This document shows, one piece after another, positions 40,469 to 48,411 of a stretch of DNA of 51,743 nucleotides (positions are counted from its first letter, which is position 1; each line of letters opens with the position of its first letter). The stretch is from DATHTK01 sp035463295. Lineage in GTDB: Bacteria > Actinomycetota > Rubrobacteria > Rubrobacterales > Rubrobacteraceae. The position numbers and the translations under genes were made by a program. A model generated the notes under the pieces. It saw nothing but the letters and a program-made list of their open reading frames with translations, was not told where the DNA came from and did no database searches. Location of the stretch: contig DATHTK010000055.1 in the NCBI GenBank assembly GCA_035463295.1, positions 1-51,743 on the forward strand, read 5' to 3'.

Positions 40469-41653
40469 TCACCCCCGCGGTTTCAGGACGATCTTGATCG
40501 CGCCGTCCTGCTTTTTCTGGAAGATCTCGTAGGCGTGGGGCGCGTCGTCGAGCGACATCGTATGAGTCTTGAGGTTCTCGGTCCCGAGCGGGTCGTCGTC
40601 GTTCAGGAGCGGTAGGATCTCGTCCACCCAACGTCTGACGTTCGCCTGGCCCATGCGGAGTTGCACCTGCATATCGAAGAGGTCGCCCAGGGGGAACGCC
40701 TGGATCGGCCCGGTGTAGACGCCGGAGATCGAGAGCGTCCCGCCGCGCCTTATGGCGGACATGGACTCGCGCAGCGCGGTCCCCCGGTCCAACTGTAGCT
40801 TGGTCGCCTGCAGGATCGAGCCGACGACCGAGCCGCTGGCCTCCATCCCCACGGCGTCTATGGCGGCGTCCACGCCGCGGCCGTCCGTCAGGTCCAGGAT
40901 CACGTCCCTCACGCTGTCCGTGGCCGAGAAGTCTATGGTCTGGACCCCGTCTCTGGAGGCGAGCGCGAGGCGCTCCGGGACGTTGTCCACCCCGATAACG
41001 CGTCCCGCTCCGCGGTGCAGCGCTATCCTGGCGCACATGATCCCTATGGGACCGAGCCCCCAGATGCCCACGGTCCCGCCCTCCGGCACGTCGGCGTAGG
41101 CGACAGCCTGCCAGGCGGTCGGCAGCACATCGGAGAGGAACAGGAAGCGCTCGTCGGGGGCGTCCGCGGCCTCTTCGGGCACCTTTACGGGGCCGAAGTG
41201 CGCCTGGGGCACCCGCAGGTACTCGGCCTGCCCGCCCGGGACCGCGCCGTAGACGTGGGTGTAGCCGAAGAGGCTCGCGCCCCTGCCCCGCCCGAGCAGG
41301 CTCGAAGCCCGGGCGAGCTTGCCCGTGTCCCTGGTCGTCTCGCACTGGGAGTAGAGGTGCTGGTCGCAGAAGAAGCAGCGGCCGCACGAGATGTTGAAGG
41401 GGACGACGACGCGGTCGCCCGGCGCTATATGCTCGACGGCGGCCCCGACCTCCTCGACTATCCCCATCGGCTCGTGGCCGATAATGTCGCCCTCCCTCAT
41501 AAGCGGGCTCAGTTTCGCGTAGAGGTGGAGATCGGAGCCGCAGATCGCAGTCGAGGTGATGCGGATTATCGCATCGGCGGGCTCCTGGATTATCGGGTCG
41601 GGGACGTTGTCCACCCGCACGTCTTCCTTGCCGTGCCAGACGACGGCCTTCAA
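40469..41653 (-). CDS. Zinc-dependent alcohol/formaldehyde dehydrogenase
   Basis: A 394-residue medium-chain dehydrogenase of the glutathione-independent formaldehyde dehydrogenase-like group. The catalytic zinc ligands are in ICGSDLHLY and IGHEPMG; the structural zinc site is intact (CGRCFFCDQHLYSQC, Cx2Cx2Cx7C). The nucleotide fold has GIWGLGPIGIMCARIAL (about residue 190). It oxidises an alcohol or aldehyde with NAD. The TTG start has AGGAGGGAG upstream and overlaps the stop of the preceding epimerase (TTGA), so they are coupled. Confidence 0.9.
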   Translation of the reverse strand: MKAVVWHGKEDVRVDNVPDPIIQEPADAIIRITSTAICGSDLHLYAKLSPLMREGDIIGHEPMGIVEEVGAAVEHIAPGDRVVVPFNISCGRCFFCDQHLYSQCETTRDTGKLARASSLLGRGRGASLFGYTHVYGAVPGGQAEYLRVPQAHFGPVKVPEEAADAPDERFLFLSDVLPTAWQAVAYADVPEGGTVGIWGLGPIGIMCARIALHRGAGRVIGVDNVPERLALASRDGVQTIDFSATDSVRDVILDLTDGRGVDAAIDAVGMEASGSVVGSILQATKLQLDRGTALRESMSAIRRGGTLSISGVYTGPIQAFPLGDLFDMQVQLRMGQANVRRWVDEILPLLNDDDPLGTENLKTHTMSLDDAPHAYEIFQKKQDGAIKIVLKPRG

Positions 41654-42705
41654 GGTTCTCTCCCTCCTACTCCGGTGAGTAACTCGCGGATCCTGAACGG
41701 CCCGCTCGTCGCCGACGAGAGCGGCGGCGTGTCGAGCCCGGCGCTCGTCCTCAGACCGTCGATCAGATCGAGCAGCGCATCGTCGGCGCTGCGCTGCGGC
41801 GTCCACCCGAGCTTCTCGCGCGCCCGCGTGGTGTCCATGAGGGGCACGCTCAGGGCCATGTCGAGCCATCCCTCTGAGACGGGCTGTACCCTAGCCTGCC
41901 AGGAGAGCCGGGCCCCCACGCGAGCGAGTTGAGCCGGGAGTGGCACGGTGCGGGCGTTCAGTATCCTCGCGACCTCGCCGGGGTCGAGCGGCGGCTCCGC
42001 CGCCAGGTTGAACGCGCCGCGCGCCCCTTCGTCGACGATCGCGAGCCGGAAGGCCTCGCCCACGTCGTAGGAGTGGATTATCTGCGAGCGCAGGTTGGGG
42101 ATGTCCGGGATCAGGCTTATCAACTCGGGACGGACGAGGAAGTTCGGCAAGAAGGGTCCGGCGAAGAGGCGCCGGATGCCCTCGGCCGCCTCGCGCTTGA
42201 AGACGAGCCCGGGGCGCATCCTGACAACCCGCACGTCCGGGTTCTGGGCCTCGAAGGCGTCGAGCCTCCTCTCCATCTCGGCCTTGTGCCGGGCGTAGTA
42301 GGAGTTCGGGGTGCCGCCCGTCGGCCAGCTCTCGTCGACCCGGCGGTCTTTGGGTCCCGGCGAGTACGCGCCGACCGACGAGGCGTAGAGGAGCGCGGGG
42401 ACGCCGGCCTCCTTTGCGGCCCTGGCCACGCGGGTGCTCCCCTCGACGTTCACCATCCACTGCTTGGTCAGGTCTCGGGAGGGCTGGATGATCCAGGCGA
42501 GCAGCACGACCGCGTCCGTCCCCCGGAAGTGGGGCACGAGGTCGTCGGTGACGACGTCGGCCGCGGCCCACTCGACCTTGGGCACCGTCAACTCCGGCAG
42601 GCGCCGCGCCAACCCGAGGACCGATTCCACTCTGTCTTCGTTCGCGAGGGATCGGAGCACGCTGGTGCCGATGTTACCCGTCGCTCCCACGACCACCACT
42701 CTCAT
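41650..42705 (-). CDS. NAD-dependent epimerase/dehydratase (extended SDR)
   Basis: A 351-residue extended short-chain dehydrogenase. The cofactor motif is VVGATGNIGTSV at the N-terminus, and the YxxxK catalytic pair is YYARHK (about residue 140) after SSVGAYSPG. The C-terminal domain is sugar-epimerase-like, but no nucleotide-sugar operon is near, so the substrate is open. It is the first gene of a pair with the alcohol dehydrogenase and is divergent from a second SDR at 42812. Confidence 0.88.
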   Translation of the reverse strand: MRVVVVGATGNIGTSVLRSLANEDRVESVLGLARRLPELTVPKVEWAAADVVTDDLVPHFRGTDAVVLLAWIIQPSRDLTKQWMVNVEGSTRVARAAKEAGVPALLYASSVGAYSPGPKDRRVDESWPTGGTPNSYYARHKAEMERRLDAFEAQNPDVRVVRMRPGLVFKREAAEGIRRLFAGPFLPNFLVRPELISLIPDIPNLRSQIIHSYDVGEAFRLAIVDEGARGAFNLAAEPPLDPGEVARILNARTVPLPAQLARVGARLSWQARVQPVSEGWLDMALSVPLMDTTRAREKLGWTPQRSADDALLDLIDGLRTSAGLDTPPLSSATSGPFRIRELLTGVGGREP

Positions 42706-42811
42706 GTGGGGCCCTTTACCCGAGCCGAAGGGCAGTGAAACCGTCCTCGCCGGATGGGCCGGGCTGCTGTACCATCGACCGTGTTCGAAAGGTGGAGATG
42801 GAGGGCGGAGC

Positions 42812-43720
42812 ATGCGGGTACTGGTGACGGGGGCTCGGGGCAAGGTCGGCCGGGCGACGGTAGCGGCGTTGATGGAGGCGGGTCACGACGTGCGGGCGAC
42901 CGACCTGACCCCTCCGATTTTCGAGCGGCCGGAGGAGGGCGAGCCGCATTACTTCCAGGCCGACCTCACCGACGCCGGGGACGCCTTCGCGGTCGTCCGG
43001 GGCGCCGATGCCGTGGTGCACGCCGCCGCGATACCCGAGCCGACCCGCAACCCGCCCCACGTTGTCTTCCACAACAACCTTATGGCGACCTTCAACGCGC
43101 TTGAGGCGGCCGTACGGTTCGGCGTACGTCGCTTCGTCAACGTCTCGAGCGAGACCGTTCCCGGCTTCTTCTTCCCGGAGCGCGACTTCCTCCCCGACTA
43201 CGTTCCGGTAGACGAAGAGCACCCCATAAGGCCCCAGGACCCGTACGCGACCGCCAAGCACTTCGGCGAGCAGCTCATGGACGCCGCGGTACGGCGCTCT
43301 GACATCCGCTGCATCTCGATCCGGCCCTCCTGGGTGCAGCACGAGGGAAACTACGAACGCAACCTCGGACCGCAGGTCAGGGACGCGTCGGACCTCTCGC
43401 CCAACTTCTGGAGCTACATAGACGTCTACGACCTCGCCGACGCGATGGTGCTCGCCGTCGAGAGCGACCTCCCGCGCCACGAGGTCTTCTACATAGCCTC
43501 GCCGGACAACGTCGGAGGGCGTCCGTTCGAGCAGATAGTACGGGAGTACTACGGGTATGAGGTGGAGATCAAGACGCCCCTGCCACGCGAGGACGCCTCC
43601 GGCATCTCCATAGCGAAGGCACAGGAGATGCTCGGCTACTCCCCGAAAAGAAGCTGGCGCGACTACCTCGATGACGAGGGCCGGCTCAAGCCGAACGTTA
43701 CGGGACTGTTCGGCCCTTAG
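42812..43720 (+). CDS. NAD(P)-dependent epimerase/dehydratase (extended SDR)
   Basis: A 302-residue extended SDR. TGARGKVGRATV is the cofactor motif; the active site contains VSSETVPGF and DPYATAKHFGEQLM (the YxxxK pair is YATAK). A conserved RPSWVQHEGNYERN loop follows. It resembles uronate dehydrogenases and nucleoside-sugar epimerases, but I cannot pick a substrate. The ATG has GGAG close upstream. It is separated by 106 nt from the divergent SDR at 41650-42705. Confidence 0.87.
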   Translation: MRVLVTGARGKVGRATVAALMEAGHDVRATDLTPPIFERPEEGEPHYFQADLTDAGDAFAVVRGADAVVHAAAIPEPTRNPPHVVFHNNLMATFNALEAAVRFGVRRFVNVSSETVPGFFFPERDFLPDYVPVDEEHPIRPQDPYATAKHFGEQLMDAAVRRSDIRCISIRPSWVQHEGNYERNLGPQVRDASDLSPNFWSYIDVYDLADAMVLAVESDLPRHEVFYIASPDNVGGRPFEQIVREYYGYEVEIKTPLPREDASGISIAKAQEMLGYSPKRSWRDYLDDEGRLKPNVTGLFGP

Positions 43721-43748
43721 CAGTGATACGCCGCGAGCCTTACTACCC

Positions 43749-44411
43749 CTACGCTTCCTCGAGCGTCGGCTCCAGGGGCGAGGTGGATTCGACGGTGGTC
43801 ACCTTGAAGCCGGCGTCCTCGAGGCTCCGGACGACACCGGTGGGGTTCGTCGTCTCGAGGCGCAGCACGACGAGGCGATTGCTCGCGCGGGGCGCGGGGG
43901 TCAGGAAGACGCCGGCTACGTTCACCTGGCGCTCCCGGATAAGGTCGGTCACGTTCGCGAGGGCCCCAGGCTGGTTCGGCACCTCTACCTCGACCCAGCT
44001 CCCCCTCCCGTGCGCCCCGACGAGCTCCGTGAGGATACGCATCATGTCCGAGGAGGTGATGATCCCGACGAGCTGCCCCTCCGCGACGACGGGGAGACAA
44101 CCGATCTTGTGAGCGTGAAGCTCGCGCGCCGCGTGGTCTATAGTGTCGAGGGGGTGGATCGTAACCAGGTCGGTGCTCATTATGTCCCTCAGACACACCC
44201 AGCCCAGAGTATCGCTCTCGCCCCCCGACCCGCGCGGCGGGCTGATGTCCCTCAGGTCGCGGTCCGAGACGAGCCCGACGAGGCGTGCCGCCTCGACGAC
44301 GGGGAGGTGCCGGATCCCCATCTCCTGACAGACGCTCCACGCCTCCGCAGCGCTTGCCTCCGGCCCGAGCGTCACGACCTCGCGCGACATGGCATCTCTT
44401 ACTCGCAGCAT
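43749..44411 (-). CDS. CBS-pair and ACT domain protein (AcuB-like)
   Basis: A 220-residue sensor protein. Two CBS motifs come first (VRDAMSREVVTLGPEASAAE ... GLVSDRDLRD and LRDIMSTDLVTIHPLDTIDH ... GIITSSDMMRI), about residues 4-135, followed by an ACT-like fold (VEVPNQPGALANVTDLIRER, about 142-205). CBS pairs bind adenosyl ligands and ACT domains bind amino acids. Similar proteins are called AcuB in Bacillus. GGGAGG precedes the ATG. There is no catalytic domain, so it probably regulates a partner. Confidence 0.87.
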   Translation of the reverse strand: MLRVRDAMSREVVTLGPEASAAEAWSVCQEMGIRHLPVVEAARLVGLVSDRDLRDISPPRGSGGESDTLGWVCLRDIMSTDLVTIHPLDTIDHAARELHAHKIGCLPVVAEGQLVGIITSSDMMRILTELVGAHGRGSWVEVEVPNQPGALANVTDLIRERQVNVAGVFLTPAPRASNRLVVLRLETTNPTGVVRSLEDAGFKVTTVESTSPLEPTLEEA

Positions 44412-44484
44412 CTTCTACGCCTCCCGAAACGTGATCCAGCGACTCTGCGCCAGCTTACCACCCGACCCGTAATCATGCTGGCCC

Positions 44485-45594
44485 TCAGCCCCAGACCTTC
44501 TCTGCGGTCTGGACGATGGTACGCAGCTTGTGCTCCTGATCTGCGACGCCTAGCTGGTTGCCGATCACGGAGGTGGCGAAGCCGCACTGCGGGCTCAGGG
44601 CGAGCCGATCGAGGGGCAAGAACCGCGAGGCTTCCCGGATCCGGGCCTCGAGCTCTTCGACGCTCTCGCGGCGCGGAGTCTTGGTCGTCACGAGACCGAG
44701 GACGACGGTCTTGTCCTCCGGAACGTGAGTGAGAGGCTCGAAGGTGCCGCTCCTCTCGTCGTCGTACTCGAGCATGAGCCTTTCGGCGCGGATCCCGCCG
44801 AACACCCGCCGCGCGAGCGGCTCGTAGGAACCGGAGACGAGCCAGCGGCTCCCCTGGTTTCCGCGGCAGAGGTGGAAGGCGAAGGTGACGCCGGGGTGGT
44901 CCCCGATGACGTGGTTGTCCAGCTCGACCCCGCGGCTCATCCAGCGCTCGAAGTCCCAACCGCGCCCCTCGTAGAAGGCCCGCGTTCGAGGATCGAGGAG
45001 CAGGGGGTAATGGGGCGCGTCGAGCTGCAAGTACGTCGCGCCGAGCCGGGCGAGCTCCTCGACTTCCTCGCGCAGGATCTCCGCCACGGCTTCGAGGAAG
45101 TCGTCGAGGGTCGGGTAGACCTCGCCCGAGAGCTCCGGCGTCCAGAAGTTGGCGTACAGAGAAGGGCTCGGGAGGGTAACCTTGACCACCCGGTCCGTGC
45201 GGGCGCGAGCGTAGACGAACTCCTCGACCGAGAGGTGTCTCCTGCGCCGCAACCGGCCCACCACGCCGAGGGTCGCTGGGCGCTCGACGCTCTTGTCCCC
45301 CACCTCCCCCTCACCGTGCCAGTCGCCCCAGAGGTAGGCGTCGATGGAGGGCTCGCCGAAGCCCTCGACGGCCTCGACCATGTGGCTCTGGAACGATTCC
45401 CGCCGCATCTCGCCGTCGGTGACCACCGGCATCCCGGCCTCCTCCTGCAAGCCGATGGCGCGGTCCACCGCCGCGTCCTCGACACGCTTGAACCCGGCGG
45501 CGGAGAGCTCGCCCGCAGCGTACCGTTGCCGCGCCTCGAGCAACTCCTGCGGCCGCAACAGGCTCCCGACGACGTCCGCTCGATACCGGATCAT
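44485..45594 (-). CDS. Short MetE-like methyltransferase (cobalamin-independent methionine synthase family)
   Basis: A 369-residue single-domain protein related to the C-terminal catalytic domain of MetE. Zinc-binding candidates are seen in FAFHLCRGNQGS (about residues 240-252) and SPQCGF (near residue 340). Full MetE is about 750 residues and has a folate-binding N-terminal domain, which is absent. It probably moves a methyl group to homocysteine from an unknown donor, or acts on another thiol. TAGACT ends 6 nt before the ATG at 45594 and no Shine-Dalgarno site exists, so it is probably leaderless. Confidence 0.85.
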   Translation of the reverse strand: MIRYRADVVGSLLRPQELLEARQRYAAGELSAAGFKRVEDAAVDRAIGLQEEAGMPVVTDGEMRRESFQSHMVEAVEGFGEPSIDAYLWGDWHGEGEVGDKSVERPATLGVVGRLRRRRHLSVEEFVYARARTDRVVKVTLPSPSLYANFWTPELSGEVYPTLDDFLEAVAEILREEVEELARLGATYLQLDAPHYPLLLDPRTRAFYEGRGWDFERWMSRGVELDNHVIGDHPGVTFAFHLCRGNQGSRWLVSGSYEPLARRVFGGIRAERLMLEYDDERSGTFEPLTHVPEDKTVVLGLVTTKTPRRESVEELEARIREASRFLPLDRLALSPQCGFATSVIGNQLGVADQEHKLRTIVQTAEKVWG

Positions 45595-45600
45595 AAACCC

Positions 45601-45606
45601 AGTCTA
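45601..45606 (-). promoter_or_regulatory. -10 box of the MetE-like gene
   Basis: TAGACT on the minus strand, 6 nt before the ATG at 45594; no ribosome-binding site lies between. The -35 region is not clear. Confidence 0.45.
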
Positions 45607-45765
45607 ACACCGCGCCTCCGCACGAATGACGATGGTGCACACGGGCTTTTCGGGGTCGGCCGCGCCGGAGCGGCTTTCGGCTCCACACACGCTACGGGGG
45701 CCGAGCGCTATCTTTGCGACGAGGCAGGCTCGGAGTCGTCAGCCCCTGACCCGCCCCGCTGGCGC

Positions 45766-46545
45766 TCAGGCTCCCCCGTCGGCTCTCTCGCTACGCTCCT
45801 GCAGTTTCGACTCGAGCGAGCCCAGCCGGGCCTCCAGCGCGTCGAAGCGGGCCAGGATCTCCGCCGCATCGTCGCGCCGTGCCCCATCGCGCGGGTTGTG
45901 GACGAAATACGCTGCGATCCCGGCGGTCAGGATGCCGAACAGGATGATACCCACGACCATGAGGATCGTGGCGACGACGCGCCCGCCCAGCGTTATGGGC
46001 ACCACATCCCCGTAACCCACCGCCGTGACTGTCTCGGCGGCCCACCACAACGCCGCCCAGAAGGTCTGTATCGTGCCCCCGGCCCCCCTCTCGAAGACGA
46101 AGACGAGAAAGGCGCCCATCAACACCGACAATATGCCCACGAAGAGCACGTACGCGCCCCTGTATCTCCCGAGGATCGTCCTGATCCCCTTCGCCCCCCG
46201 CACGACGAACGGCAGAACCCTCAAGACCCGCAGGATCCGCAAAGGACGCAGGAAGGGGACGGCCACGATCAACACGTCGAGCCAGTTCTCCTTGAGGTAG
46301 GCGAACCGCTCCCTGGCGACCGCCACCCTCGCTACCAGCTCCGCCGCGAAGGCGGCGATTATGCACGCTCCTACGATGCGAGCGGCCTCCTGAATGTCCG
46401 GCGGCACGTCGCGCAGATACCCGATAATGAAGACCGGCACGTACGCGAGGGCAAGGACGAGCATCGGAACCTCGGTCGCGCGCTCGACCCGCCGCACCCG
46501 CTCTCCGTAAAGCTCGTCTCGTTTCCCGTCGGTGGCTCCTGTCAT
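45766..46545 (-). CDS. Voltage-gated-like potassium channel
   Basis: A 259-residue membrane protein with six predicted helices. The fourth carries regularly spaced Arg (RPLRILRVLRVLPFVVRGAK), like a voltage sensor, and the pore has the K+ selectivity filter TAVGYGD. A C-terminal coiled coil (ILARFDALEARLGSLESKLQ) may aid tetramer assembly. I chose the ATG at 46545 because TAACGT ends 7 nt upstream (leaderless pattern) and the next residues fit a cytosolic N-terminus; a longer upstream frame is unsupported. Confidence 0.88.
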   Translation of the reverse strand: MTGATDGKRDELYGERVRRVERATEVPMLVLALAYVPVFIIGYLRDVPPDIQEAARIVGACIIAAFAAELVARVAVARERFAYLKENWLDVLIVAVPFLRPLRILRVLRVLPFVVRGAKGIRTILGRYRGAYVLFVGILSVLMGAFLVFVFERGAGGTIQTFWAALWWAAETVTAVGYGDVVPITLGGRVVATILMVVGIILFGILTAGIAAYFVHNPRDGARRDDAAEILARFDALEARLGSLESKLQERSERADGGA

Positions 46546-47015
46546 CCGGCACACGTTACCCAGGCACCGGACTTTGTGCAAACCGACCCCGATCGGGGCC
46601 TCGCGTTCGCCGACCCGTGCGTCTGCCGGAAAGCTCTCACTCCCGACCGGACAGGAGGTGACCCGGCGAGCGACCCGCCAACGCGCGAACCGAGACGGAG
46701 GTACGCGTGGCGATGGTCCGTCCACCGTTCAACAACCCGGTCACGACGGTGGCGAGCCACCTCACCGACCGATACGGGGAGCAGACGGAGCTCGAGACGT
46801 TCGTGAACTGCGTGAGGGTCGAGGGCCCTGGTATCCTGGGTGGGACTGAACTGGATCGTGGGTCCCAACGGAGACGAGTCGGACGACGGAAGCGGCGAGT
46901 GCGCCTCGTGAGGTCGGAAACCGGACCGGCGTGTCACGCGCGGGCCCGGCTCAACTTGCGGCGCCTGGTTCTCGGCTACCATCGAGTGATCCGTAGAGTG
47001 AAGGAGGTGCAGACC
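46546..47015. other. Intergenic region without a secure gene
   Basis: Between the channel gene and the tiny ORF at 47016. A GTG at 46707 with GGAGGT upstream opens a frame that runs in phase into the 47016 ORF, so a 142-residue product is formally possible. Its first 100 codons show no recognisable protein signal. I therefore treat only 47016 onwards as coding. Confidence 0.4.
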
Positions 47016-47135
47016 ATGGGCAAGACGAAGATCGCCCTCCGGGATATGCGCAACCGCCGCGCACACGGGCTCGTCGTCAGGGGCCTGAAGAACCGGCCGT
47101 CGCCAAACACCCTAGAGAAAGGATGGCCAGCATGA
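47016..47135 (+). CDS. Tiny basic protein, 39 aa
   Basis: MGKTKIALRDMRNRRAHGLV begins a very basic 39-residue product. A near-perfect AAGGAGGTG lies 6 nt upstream of the ATG, and the stop overlaps the next start as ATGA. These two facts argue that it is a real gene coupled to its neighbour. There are no membrane helices and no recognisable domain. A role in RNA or membrane-surface binding would be a guess. Confidence 0.5.
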   Translation: MGKTKIALRDMRNRRAHGLVVRGLKNRPSPNTLEKGWPA

Positions 47136-47350
47136 GCGACAAAGCGCAGAAACGGTTGCTGTCGGTGCTCGTCTTGTTGATGTTTCTGGCTCTGGATCGT
47201 CAGATAGCGAAGGTTGTAGACGAGCAGGTACCCGAGAGAAGGGGCGCTAGAGACGACGTCATGGAGGCGGTGCTGCAAGGGCTGGCTAGGACGGTCGCGG
47301 TCATCGTCGCCTCCGCCCTCGTGCGACAACTCGCCAGGCAGTGGAGATAG
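47132..47350 (+). CDS. Small membrane protein, 72 aa
   Basis: A 72-residue product with one clear hydrophobic helix (RLLSVLVLLMFLALDRQ, about residues 7-23) and a second one near the C-terminus (TVAVIVASALVRQLARQW). Between them is a charged loop. I chose the ATG at 47132 because AAGGA lies 8 nt upstream and it overlaps the 39-aa ORF stop; the ATG at 47123 has no spacing for a ribosome site. The topology is holin-like or that of a small stress membrane protein, but no family is recognised. Confidence 0.55.
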   Translation: MSDKAQKRLLSVLVLLMFLALDRQIAKVVDEQVPERRGARDDVMEAVLQGLARTVAVIVASALVRQLARQWR

Positions 47351-47395
47351 ACCGGGATGCCACGCCGGTCCGGAGCCAGGGTGCCCCAGAGGGCG

Positions 47396-47515
47396 AACGA
47401 CTAAGTACTTCGCGGCGTCGAGGCGTTCCCAGTGCTCATAGTCGATGTCGACCGTGGAATCGTAGTTGCCGGCGATCCCCGCGACTCCCCTCTCCCCGAG
47501 ATCCTCACCAACCAT
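47396..47515 (-). pseudogene. Possible metallophosphoesterase remnant
   Basis: About 40 codons on the minus strand read GEDLGERGVAGIAGNYDSTV followed by DYEHWERLDAAKYLVV. The GNYD turn resembles the GNHD/GNYD motif of YfcE-like phosphoesterases. No other motif is found and the frame then runs into unrelated sequence. The rest of the gap (47351-47694) is a relatively AT-rich stretch (47515-47570) with nothing recognisable. Confidence 0.3.
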
Positions 47516-47694
47516 ACACCTTCATCAATCAATAACCGTTGTTATGAACATGGACTGTTATTCGCATCGAAGACAAGGAGGGATCCGGCACGGGCCGTTC
47601 CGGTCGGCGACGTTCCGCGCTGAGGCGTTGGACGTGATCAGACTTGCTGATGGGACGGCTCGTGCGGAGGAGTTGCGTGGCAGTAGGGTCGAGC

Positions 47695-48327
47695 TCAGCC
47701 GCAGCCGCCGCCTATCCCGTTACCCCGGTCGGTTTGCTGGCAGAGCTGTTCTTCGGGGAGTCTCCAGAGTCCGCGGTTCGCGTCTCTGGCCTCTCTCTGC
47801 GCGTCAAGGAAGCGGTCCCTGTACTCCACGTTCGGGGGGAAGGTGGCGACCTGGGCGTGTCCCTGCCTGAGGAGCAGTTCGTTAAACAGGGTCCCCCCGT
47901 CGAGCAACCAGACGTAGGCGAGGAGTCTACCGTACCTGTCGGTCTTCTCGACGTCGAACTCCAGGGCCACCTCGCTACCGACGGCCAGTCGTGAGGCGGT
48001 GAACTCCTCGGCCTGCCGACCGTGGGGCTGCTCGCCGTAAGTCGGGTGGGATATCTCCGGGGCGTCCACCCCTATAAAGCGCACCACGTCGGTCCCGTGC
48101 ACCGGCTCGTCTACCACGATAGTGTCGCCGTCGACCACCCGGACGACGTGGACCACGGCGGAGACGGCGACCGTGCGCCCGGCGACGTCGGGAAGATCTG
48201 CGGCCTCTCGGGAAGCGTCGCCGCCTGGCGTAGAGTTGGCCGTATCGCATGCCGGGGTGAAATACACGCAGGCCAGTACCAAGAAAAGAACGGAGATGCT
48301 CCTTGCCGGTCCGGTCGGGCGGTTCAC
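47695..48327 (-). CDS. Secreted thermonuclease-like (SNase) lipoprotein
   Basis: A 210-residue staphylococcal-nuclease-fold protein. The start at GTG 48327 gives a good lipoprotein signal (RSISVLFLVLACVYFTPAC, lipobox Cys about residue 26), and TACAGT ends 6 nt before it. The OB-fold core has VVDGDTIVV, VRFIGVDAPE and DVEKTDRYGRLLAYVWL; the catalytic Arg, Asp and Glu positions are present. It probably cuts extracellular DNA or RNA with Ca2+. The upstream ATG at 48360 with GGAG at 9 nt is an alternative start. Two Cys near the C-terminus may form a disulfide. Confidence 0.87.
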   Translation of the reverse strand: MNRPTGPARSISVLFLVLACVYFTPACDTANSTPGGDASREAADLPDVAGRTVAVSAVVHVVRVVDGDTIVVDEPVHGTDVVRFIGVDAPEISHPTYGEQPHGRQAEEFTASRLAVGSEVALEFDVEKTDRYGRLLAYVWLLDGGTLFNELLLRQGHAQVATFPPNVEYRDRFLDAQREARDANRGLWRLPEEQLCQQTDRGNGIGGGCG

Positions 48328-48333
48328 GGGTGT

Positions 48334-48339
48334 ACTGTA
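48334..48339 (-). promoter_or_regulatory. -10 box of the nuclease gene
   Basis: TACAGT on the minus strand ends 6 nt before the GTG at 48327. It supports this start and a leaderless message. Confidence 0.4.
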
Positions 48340-48411
48340 GCAGTCACCTACCGCAGGCATGTATGGAAGCTCCGATCTTTCTGACATCACTGGGATCTCG
48401 ATGCGCTCTTG

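Noticed and set aside
44725..46806. Plus-strand frame of nearly 700 codons across the MetE-like and channel genes
   Set aside because: It is antisense to two well-supported genes, and its composition (rich in Arg, Asp, His, Glu) is that of a GC-driven shadow frame.
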